The notes under the pieces were generated by a model. It made no database searches and was not told the DNA's origin. It saw only the letters and a list, made by a program, of their open reading frames with translations. This document shows, one piece after another, positions 1 through 5,209 of a stretch of DNA of 5,323 nucleotides. Position numbers and translations under genes: made by a program. Each line of letters starts with the position of its first letter. Positions within the stretch are counted from its first letter, which is position 1. This DNA is from Candidatus Stahliibacteriota bacterium (GTDB lineage: Bacteria > Hydrothermota > Tepidihabitantia > SM23-42): assembly GCA_004376785.1 (NCBI GenBank), contig SOIY01000203.1, forward strand, positions 1-5,323. Reading direction: 5' to 3'.

Positions 1-962
1 ACATGAAACTCAAGCACGTCCTCATCAACCAGAATATGATTCTTTTCAACCCTTTGACCTGAATGTCCTGATTCATTCCATAAACGGGCAAACTTCAGTT
101 GTTTTTTAAAATCCTTATGTATATGCTCTGCTGCATCAATAACAGTTGTTCCTTTTTGAAGAACAACAGGATCATTTTTGACAATCGGTTTACCGATTTT
201 TTTTGTATAGACCCGTATAATGTTAAGCTCCTGAAAAATCTTTCTCTTTAATGTATCTATACCTTTAGAATCTTTGGTCGAAACAGAAATAATAAGGAAG
301 TCTTTTTTGTATTTTTCAATAAATGTATCTTTGACAGGTGATTTTTCTTGACTGTCTGCTTTATTTAAAACAATAATCACTTTTTTCATGTCGCCGAACT
401 CGTGCTGTGTAATAAAAATATTCTTATCATTAATAGAATTTCTTATCATTTCAAAATCTTTAAGTATATCTTTGTTAATATCTAAAACTATTAAAAGAAC
501 ATCGCCATTACGATATAGCCCAAATAACCAGGGAGGCGCATCATCATAAAGTGGTGGCGTATCTACTATCTGAATTTTAGTATTCTCGAAATCCATCATA
601 CCGATCTGAGGCAATTGTGTTGTAAATGGGTAAAGCCCAACCTCTGCATGGGCATTTGTAAGTGTATTAAGTAATGAAGATTTACCGCTGTTTGGAAGCC
701 CTAAAAGAACAACCTGCCCTGCCCCCTGTTTTTCCACCTGATACCATGCCCCGCCTGAGCCTTTTGATTTTTTCTGCTTACCTATACTATCCTTCAGCTT
801 TGAGATTTTAGTTTTCAGTTCTGCTTGTAGTTTTTCTGTTCCTTTATGTTTAGGTATAATTGACAGAAGTTGCTGAAGATAGACTAATTTCTCCTGCAAA
901 TCCTTTGCTTCACGGTATTTTTTCTCAACATCGAAATATTGAGGTGGTAAATTTGCTGGCAT
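1..962 (-). CDS. TGS-domain GTPase of the Obg/DRG class, C-terminus cut by window edge
   Basis: The frame reads from ATG at 962 down to the window edge without a stop: 320 full codons plus two bases. Residues about 10-68 are charged and helical, possibly coiled coil. The G domain follows: G1 GLPNSGKSS (88-96, P-loop), a YPFTT switch I segment (111-115) typical of Obg/DRG proteins, G3 DTPP (134-137), G4 NKAD (200-203) and G5-like SVSTK (226-230). Residues about 258-320 form a TGS domain ending in LVDEDVLEFH, which matches the usual end of the family, so probably only a few residues are missing. Family members bind GTP and are generally linked to ribosomes or translation; the exact role of this bacterial branch is not known to me. 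An AGGAG ribosome binding site supports the start. Oddity: the third Gly of the DxxG motif is Pro. It is a minus-strand gene downstream of fhs but separated from it by 178 bp and a promoter of its own, so it is probably not simply co-transcribed with fhs. The family is secure; the biological role is not. Confidence 0.92.
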   Translation of the reverse strand, partial: MPANLPPQYFDVEKKYREAKDLQEKLVYLQQLLSIIPKHKGTEKLQAELKTKISKLKDSIGKQKKSKGSGGAWYQVEKQGAGQVVLLGLPNSGKSSLLNTLTNAHAEVGLYPFTTQLPQIGMMDFENTKIQIVDTPPLYDDAPPWLFGLYRNGDVLLIVLDINKDILKDFEMIRNSINDKNIFITQHEFGDMKKVIIVLNKADSQEKSPVKDTFIEKYKKDFLIISVSTKDSKGIDTLKRKIFQELNIIRVYTKKIGKPIVKNDPVVLQKGTTVIDAAEHIHKDFKKQLKFARLWNESGHSGQRVEKNHILVDEDVLEFH

Positions 963-972
963 GGTTACTTTA

Positions 973-977
973 CTCCT
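973..977 (-). promoter_or_regulatory. Ribosome binding site of the TGS GTPase
   Basis: AGGAG on the minus strand, ten bases before the ATG at 962. It fixes the GTPase start and shows that this genome uses Shine-Dalgarno sites, which makes their absence at fhs and purM notable. Confidence 0.75.
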
Positions 978-1018
978 AAATTTTTTAAGGATGTCCCGAC
1001 AAATATTTTCATTAATAT

Positions 1019-1046
1019 ATTCTACATATATTTTTATGCGGGTCAA
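1019..1046 (-). promoter_or_regulatory. Probable sigma70-type promoter of the TGS GTPase
   Basis: On the minus strand TTGACC (1046-1041) is followed after 16 bp by TAGAAT (1024-1019); each hexamer matches the consensus at five of six positions. The expected transcription start is near 1012, giving a leader of about 50 bases that contains the AGGAG site. Repeat element 1 ends 9 bp upstream of the -35 box. The call is by eye, and AT-rich DNA gives chance matches, but the spacing and position are good. Confidence 0.5.
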
Positions 1047-1052
1047 TAACCC
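1040..1052. repeat. Short inverted repeat over the GTPase -35 box
   Basis: GGGT CAATA ACCC, a perfect 4-bp inverted repeat with a 5-base centre, covers the TTGACC -35 hexamer read on the other strand. It could be a small operator half-site pair, or chance: four-base arms are weak evidence. Confidence 0.3.
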
Positions 1053-1055
1053 AAA

Positions 1056-1126
1056 TGATTACACTGCTCCAAGGATGATAACGGAGATGGTTTTATCGCT
1101 GTAATCTACATTAATCTCTGTAATCA
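1056..1126. repeat. Repeat element 1: TGATTACA...TGTAATCA bounded, with internal TGTAATC copy
   Basis: This 71-bp stretch begins with TGATTACA (1056-1063) and ends with its exact reverse complement TGTAATCA (1119-1126). Inside it are ATCGCTGTAATC (1095-1106) and ATCTCTGTAATC (1114-1125), two direct copies 19 bp apart. The word AAATGATTACA (1053-1063) and both 12-base words recur exactly in element 2 at 2849-2905, though the two 12-base words are in swapped order and the middle sequence differs. It lies between the fhs stop and the GTPase promoter. It could be a regulator-binding array or a copy of a dispersed, small non-coding repeat; there is no coding capacity in it. Confidence 0.75.
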
Positions 1127-1140
1127 GGCACGCAGTGCCT
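1126..1140. other. Perfect hairpin abutting the fhs stop codon
   Basis: AGGCAC GCA GTGCCT forms a 6-bp perfect stem with a 3-base loop, starting at the base directly after the fhs TAG (1143-1141 on the minus strand). There is no T-run after it on either strand, so it is not a canonical intrinsic terminator. It may protect the 3' end of the fhs mRNA or be the edge of repeat element 1, with which it shares base 1126. Confidence 0.45.
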
Positions 1141-2811
1141 CTATGATAAACCGGTTATTCTACCGTCTTTATCAACATCAACTCTTTGAGCATTTGGTAT
1201 TTTTGACAAACCCGGCATTAGCATAATATCGCCGGTCAAAGGTACTAAAAATCCTGCACCAGCAGAAATATTGACCCCTCTTATCGTAATCTTGAAATTC
1301 TCTGGCCGACCATACAATTCAGGATTGTCTGAAAGGGATTTATTCGTTTTGGCAATACAGATCGGTAATTTATCTAATTTGAGTCTTTTTATACGTTTTA
1401 TATTCTTTTCTGCCTTAGTTGTATAAACCACCTGAGAAGCACCATAAATTTCAAAAGCAACTTTTTCGATCTTTTTTTCAAGAGGGTCATCTAAATCATA
1501 GATCGGCTGCATGCAACACTTACCTTTATCAACTTCCTGACAAACAAGTTTGGCGAGTTCCACACCTCCTGCGGCTCCCTGTTCAAAAGCTCTAACCTGA
1601 GCACACTCTACTTGCTGCTCACGACAAAATCTCTCAACTATTCTAATTTCTTCCTCAGTATCACCCGCAAAAATATTGAGAGCCACAACAGGTGGTATCA
1701 TGAGCTTATTCAAATTTTCAATATGTTTCCCTAAATTTGGAAGACCTTTTTCAAGATGCTCAACAGTTCCTGATTGTGGATCTTTTTTTGGTGCACCTCC
1801 GTGCAATTTTAATGCTCTGATTGTCGCCACAAGTACAGAAGCATCTACGTTTAAATCGCCTACTCGCGTAACAATATTGATAAACTTCTCAGCACCTAAA
1901 TCCGAGCCAAAACCTGCTTCTACAATTGTGTAATCACATAATTTTTGAGCCATCTTAATTGCCAATATACTACAGGTGCCGTGGGCAATATTAGCAAATG
2001 GACCACAATGTATAAATGCCGGTGTGTGGTCGATTGTCTGCACCAAATTCGGCTTCAGAGCATCTTTCAAAAGGGCTGCCATGGCACCATGTACGCCAAA
2101 ATCTCGCGCAAAAATAGGATTTCTTTGCATATCAAAAGATACTAAGATGTTACCCAACCTCTCTTTCAACTCTACAAGTGACTTTGTCAAAGCAAGAATC
2201 GCCATTACCTCACTGGCAGCAGTAATAATAAATCCGTCCTCCCGTGCCGGGCCATTCGGTTTCCCGCCCAGGCCAACAACAATATTACGTATACTTCTAT
2301 CATTCATATCCATTGTTCTACGAAAGATTATCTCCCGCTCATCAACATTCAGTTTATTGCCAAAATGTATATGGCTATCAAGTACCGCAGCCAAAAGGTT
2401 ATGTGCGGCACTTATCGCATGAATATCACCGGTAAAATGGAGATTTATATCCTCCATAGGTAAAACCTGTACATAACCACCGCCAGCTGCACCACCTTTA
2501 ATACCAAAAACAGGGCCTAATGATGGCTCGCGTAAGGCTACTATAGAATTCTTGCCAATCTTATTCAAAGCCATACTTAGACCAATTGAGACTGTTGTTT
2601 TACCTTCACCATAGCGTGTCGGAGTCATCGCTGTAACTAAAATAACTTTACTGTCTTTATTTGTTTTTATCTTTTCAAAAAATTGTAAGGATATCTTAGC
2701 CTTAAATACACCACAAGGCAGAATATAATCCTCATCTATGCCCAGTTGCGCAGCCAAATCCATTATCGGTATTAAAGTTGCTTCCTGCGCAATTTCTAAA
2801 TCATTCTTCAT
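1141..2811 (-). CDS. fhs: Formate-tetrahydrofolate ligase
   Basis: This cytoplasmic enzyme makes 10-formyl-tetrahydrofolate from formate, ATP and tetrahydrofolate, supplying one-carbon units for purine synthesis; in acetogenic anaerobes it is also a step of the methyl branch of the Wood-Ljungdahl pathway. The protein has 556 residues, the normal family length. Visible landmarks are MKNDLEIAQEA at the start, which matches family N-termini; the nucleotide-binding loop TPTRYGEGKTT (63-73); REPSLGPVFGIKGGAAGGG (94-112); HFTGDIHAISAAHNLLAA (125-142); and the C-terminal LTGDIMLMPGL (525-535). All blocks are intact, with no frameshift. In the loop, the usual PA before GEGKTT is RY. The start is fixed by an in-frame TAA six bases upstream, leaving ATG at 2811 as the only sensible start; no Shine-Dalgarno sequence precedes it, and the predicted promoter lies so close that the mRNA may be leaderless. 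It is transcribed divergently from purM, across a 140-bp shared region. Identity is very secure; use in energy metabolism versus biosynthesis cannot be told from this window. Confidence 0.98.
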   Translation of the reverse strand: MKNDLEIAQEATLIPIMDLAAQLGIDEDYILPCGVFKAKISLQFFEKIKTNKDSKVILVTAMTPTRYGEGKTTVSIGLSMALNKIGKNSIVALREPSLGPVFGIKGGAAGGGYVQVLPMEDINLHFTGDIHAISAAHNLLAAVLDSHIHFGNKLNVDEREIIFRRTMDMNDRSIRNIVVGLGGKPNGPAREDGFIITAASEVMAILALTKSLVELKERLGNILVSFDMQRNPIFARDFGVHGAMAALLKDALKPNLVQTIDHTPAFIHCGPFANIAHGTCSILAIKMAQKLCDYTIVEAGFGSDLGAEKFINIVTRVGDLNVDASVLVATIRALKLHGGAPKKDPQSGTVEHLEKGLPNLGKHIENLNKLMIPPVVALNIFAGDTEEEIRIVERFCREQQVECAQVRAFEQGAAGGVELAKLVCQEVDKGKCCMQPIYDLDDPLEKKIEKVAFEIYGASQVVYTTKAEKNIKRIKRLKLDKLPICIAKTNKSLSDNPELYGRPENFKITIRGVNISAGAGFLVPLTGDIMLMPGLSKIPNAQRVDVDKDGRITGLS

Positions 2812-2817
2812 AATTTA

Positions 2818-2845
2818 AGTATATACCAATCATTTGAGGTGTCAA
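2818..2845 (-). promoter_or_regulatory. Probable strong fhs promoter, possibly leaderless transcript
   Basis: On the minus strand a perfect TTGACA (2845-2840) is followed after 16 bp by TATACT (2823-2818, five of six consensus matches). A start seven bases beyond the -10 box falls at 2811, the A of the fhs ATG. There is no purine-rich ribosome binding site between the -10 box and the ATG, which agrees with a leaderless or very short-leader mRNA. Confidence 0.55.
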
Positions 2846-2856
2846 TATAAATGATT
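2828..2856. repeat. Operator-like inverted repeat straddling the fhs -35 box
   Basis: AATCATTT (2828-2835) and its exact reverse complement AAATGATT (2849-2856) are separated by 13 bp, so the arm centres are 21 bp apart, two turns of B-DNA. The TTGACA -35 box lies in the spacer. The right arm is also the edge of repeat element 2. This geometry is typical of dimeric repressor or activator sites; the regulator is unknown and chance in AT-rich DNA is possible. Confidence 0.45.
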
Positions 2857-2905
2857 ACATAGTATAAACATCTCTGTAATCTTATCTTTTGCATCGCTGT
2901 AATCA
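2852..2905. repeat. Repeat element 2: TGATTACA...TGTAATCA bounded, with internal TGTAATC copy
   Basis: This 54-bp stretch starts with TGATTACA (2852-2859) and ends with TGTAATCA (2898-2905), an exact 8-bp terminal inverted repeat. ATCTCTGTAATC (2870-2881) and ATCGCTGTAATC (2893-2904) are direct copies 23 bp apart; both words and AAATGATTACA (2849-2859) also occur in element 1. It ends 6 bp upstream of the fhs -35 box and begins 46 bp upstream of the purM ATG, so it could act on both divergent genes. Operator array and dispersed repeat are both possible. Confidence 0.75.
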
Positions 2906-2918
2906 CTTTACAAAGGAC

Positions 2919-2946
2919 TTGATATATTTTTAAAAACGGGTAATAT
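2919..2946 (+). promoter_or_regulatory. Weak purM promoter candidate
   Basis: TTGATA (2919-2924) is followed after 16 bp by TAATAT (2941-2946), and a perfect TATAAT sits at 2946-2951 directly against the ATG with too long a spacer. No Shine-Dalgarno sequence precedes the purM ATG at 2952. If TAATAT is the -10 box, transcription would start at about the ATG. The run of A and T here makes any -10 assignment unsafe. Confidence 0.3.
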
Positions 2947-2951
2947 ATAAT

Positions 2952-3929
2952 ATGTTATATAAAGATGCTGGCGTAGATATTGATATGTTAAATTTAATCA
3001 AGAAGAGTGTTGGTAAGCAAGCATCTAAAACCTTTCAAAAGAATATCAAATCAACGTTTGGGCTCTTTGGCAGTATTTATCCAATACATAATGATTACCT
3101 GGTAAGCAGTGTCGACAGTGTCGGAACAAAAATCATGATTGCCTGTAGAATGGATATACACAATACAATTGGGCAAGATATTGTCAACCATTGCATAAAT
3201 GACATTCTCACAACAGGTGCAACACCCCTCTTTTTTATGGACTATATTGGCTTCTCAGAAGTAGAAAATAAGGTTCTTGTCCAGGTTGTAAAAGGTTTAG
3301 CCACGGCATGTAAAAAAGAAAAGACCATCTTGATCGGTGGTGAGACTGCTAAGTTAACAAGATTCTATCCTAAGGGGCTATATGACCTTGTGGGTTTTAT
3401 TGTCGGCAAAGTCAACAAGAAAAACTACATTAACACCACAAAAATCATACCTGGTGATATAATTCTTGGACTGAAATCATCTGGTTTACATACAAATGGT
3501 TATTCATTAGCACGAAAAGTTTTGTTGAGAAAATATACCCTTTCGTCTTATGTGCCTGAACTAAAGTGTACAATTGGAAAAGAGTTATTAAAAGTCCACT
3601 ATTCATATCGTAAAGGACTTGAACCAAAACTAAAATTCATTAAAGGACTTGCCCATATTACTGGCGGTGGTTTTTATGAAAATATCAAACGTATTATGCC
3701 ACTGAACTGCTCAGCCGTAATTCGAAAGAAATCCTGGCGTCCATTGCCTGTTTTCAAGCTAATTCAAGAACTGGGGCATGTGCCTGGTGAAGAAATGTAT
3801 CGGGTTTTCAATATGGGTGTTGGTATGGTATTAATTATTAACAAAAGTAATCTAAAATATTTTAAGAATCTGAGACCAAAAATTATCGGAGAAATCGTAA
3901 AAGGTGATTTCGGAGTAAAAATTATCTAA
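2952..3929 (+). CDS. purM: Phosphoribosylformylglycinamidine cyclo-ligase (AIR synthase)
   Basis: PurM closes the imidazole ring in de novo purine synthesis: formylglycinamidine ribonucleotide plus ATP gives aminoimidazole ribonucleotide. The protein has 325 residues, slightly shorter than the usual 340 to 350. The N-terminal YKDAGVDI (3-10) matches the family start and supports ATG at 2952. Further family blocks are SVDSVGTK (53-60), INDILTTGA (82-90), LFFMDY (93-98), LIGGETA (127-133), YDLVGF (144-149), LKSSGLHTNGYSLARK (174-189), LAHITGGGFYENIKRIMP (233-250) and GEEMYRVFNMGVGMVL (279-294). Divergent spots: the family GGETAEMPG reads GGETAKLTR (129-137), and the usual LLxPTRIY segment reads LLKVHYSY (212-219). 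The purine- and ATP-binding scaffold is otherwise intact, so I expect an active enzyme, but these changes deserve a check. It is divergent from fhs, whose product is the folate cofactor for other purine steps, and its stop overlaps that of pyrC by 4 bp. Confidence 0.95.
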   Translation: MLYKDAGVDIDMLNLIKKSVGKQASKTFQKNIKSTFGLFGSIYPIHNDYLVSSVDSVGTKIMIACRMDIHNTIGQDIVNHCINDILTTGATPLFFMDYIGFSEVENKVLVQVVKGLATACKKEKTILIGGETAKLTRFYPKGLYDLVGFIVGKVNKKNYINTTKIIPGDIILGLKSSGLHTNGYSLARKVLLRKYTLSSYVPELKCTIGKELLKVHYSYRKGLEPKLKFIKGLAHITGGGFYENIKRIMPLNCSAVIRKKSWRPLPVFKLIQELGHVPGEEMYRVFNMGVGMVLIINKSNLKYFKNLRPKIIGEIVKGDFGVKII

Positions 3930-5209
3930 TCTTCAGTATAATATTTTATCTCACCATCTACGATAACGCCAATGGTTTTGCCAATAAGTTCTTTGTTTAA
4001 AAATGGTGTATTCTTTGATTTCGACTTTATCGTATTACTGGTGAACTTCCACTTCTTTTTTGGATCAAAAATCGTTAAATCAGCAACTGCACCTTGCTTT
4101 ATTACCCCTAATTTTTCCTTAAGTATCTTTGCAGGATTAACAGTCAACTTTTCTAAAATTTTTATCCAGTCAAATTTTTCTTTATTTACAAGTTCCTTTA
4201 TTATTAAAGATAGGGCGGTTTCAAAACCAATCATTCCAAATGGTGCATTTGCGAATTCTAATTCCTTTTCTGCCTGACAATGAGGAGCATGGTCAGTGGC
4301 AATGCAATCAATTGTATTATCGCGTAAACCCTTGATAATTGCCTGACGGTCTTGTTCACTCCTGATTGGCGGATTTACTTTATAACTGGTACCAAAACTT
4401 TCCAATACCTCGTCATTAAAAAAGAAGTAATGTGGGCAAGTTTCACAAGTGACTTTTACCCCTTTCTTTTTAGCTTCCCTTATTAATTCTACTGCCCCTT
4501 TGGTCGATATGTGACAAAGGTGTAATCTCGCACCTGTAAATTTTGCAAGAAGCAAATCTCTGGCAACAATGACCTCTTCAGCAATTACTGGTGATCCCGT
4601 CATTCCAAGTCGTGTTGAAACAAACCCCTCGTTCATCAGGCCATCCTGAGCCAGATATTTATCAATCGGATGTTCAAATATCGGTACATCAAATGTCTTT
4701 GAATATTCTAAGGCATGCCTGAATACATTACCATCAGCAACAACATCCCCATCATCAGAAAAACCTCTCACCCCGGCATTAACCAACTCGCCGAATTCAG
4801 TAATCTCTTTTCCCTCTCTATTTTTGGTAATTGCACCAATGGGAAACACCCTGCAGAGATTAGCTCTTGCTGCCTCTTTATATATATAATTAACAATCCC
4901 TTCATTATCAATTGCTGGCTCAGTATTGGGCATACAGCAGATAGTGGTAAAACCACCTGCTATGGCTGATTCACTACCACTTTCAATGGTCTCCTCATCA
5001 GGTCTGCCCGGGTCACGCAAATGACAGTGCAGGTCAATAAATCCAGGGCAAACAATCTTGCCTTTTGCATTAATTTTTTGGGCATCATTCTTTCTTATTT
5101 CTTTATCGATCTTCGAAATCTTATTCCCGGTTATCAATATATCAAGTATGTCATCAACCTCAGTTTTCGGGTCTATAACCCTACCACCCTTAATCAAAAT
5201 AGCCTTCAA
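3926..5209 (-). CDS. pyrC: Dihydroorotase, type I
   Basis: PyrC cyclises N-carbamoyl-aspartate to dihydroorotate, the third step of de novo pyrimidine synthesis, in the cytoplasm. The 427-residue length is typical of the type I (Bacillus/Aquifex-like) amidohydrolase group. Metal and catalytic features are complete: DLHCHLRDPG (59-68) with His61 and His63 plus the substrate-binding Arg65; SDDG (151-154) with Asp153; FEHP (178-181) with His180; LCHIST (231-236) with His233; and IATDHAPH (303-310) with catalytic Asp306. CMPNT (92-96) and the family block APFGMIGFETALSL (322-335) are also present. This is therefore an active-type enzyme, not an inactive PyrX-like paralogue. The start is TTG at 5209, preceded by GGAGAG; an in-frame TAA 12 bases upstream excludes any longer form, and the protein begins directly with the expected beta strand. 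It runs convergently into purM, sharing the CTAA at 3926-3929. Confidence 0.97.
   Translation of the reverse strand: MKAILIKGGRVIDPKTEVDDILDILITGNKISKIDKEIRKNDAQKINAKGKIVCPGFIDLHCHLRDPGRPDEETIESGSESAIAGGFTTICCMPNTEPAIDNEGIVNYIYKEAARANLCRVFPIGAITKNREGKEITEFGELVNAGVRGFSDDGDVVADGNVFRHALEYSKTFDVPIFEHPIDKYLAQDGLMNEGFVSTRLGMTGSPVIAEEVIVARDLLLAKFTGARLHLCHISTKGAVELIREAKKKGVKVTCETCPHYFFFNDEVLESFGTSYKVNPPIRSEQDRQAIIKGLRDNTIDCIATDHAPHCQAEKELEFANAPFGMIGFETALSLIIKELVNKEKFDWIKILEKLTVNPAKILKEKLGVIKQGAVADLTIFDPKKKWKFTSNTIKSKSKNTPFLNKELIGKTIGVIVDGEIKYYTED

Noticed and set aside
980..1005. Remnant of an insertion sequence or transposon-associated repeat in the GTPase leader (CCTTAAAAAATTT next to GTCGGGAC)
   Set aside because: It looks somewhat repeat-like, but there is no second copy in the window and no inverted pair to support it.
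1929..1936. TGTAATCA inside fhs, and TGTAATCT at 4521-4528 inside pyrC
   Set aside because: Single copies within conserved coding sequence, without the companion words of elements 1 and 2; chance matches.
1676..2435. Plus-strand open frames of 63 to 148 codons inside fhs
   Set aside because: They lie wholly antisense to fhs, which is conserved throughout; they show no family motif and no ribosome binding site that I can support.
3445..3627. Minus-strand 60-codon open frame inside purM
   Set aside because: Antisense shadow of a conserved purM segment, with no recognisable motif.
2912..3648. AAAGGACTTG occurring three times (upstream of purM and twice within it)
   Set aside because: The two internal copies encode Lys-Gly-Leu in conserved purM segments, and the upstream copy lies too far from the ATG to be a ribosome binding site.
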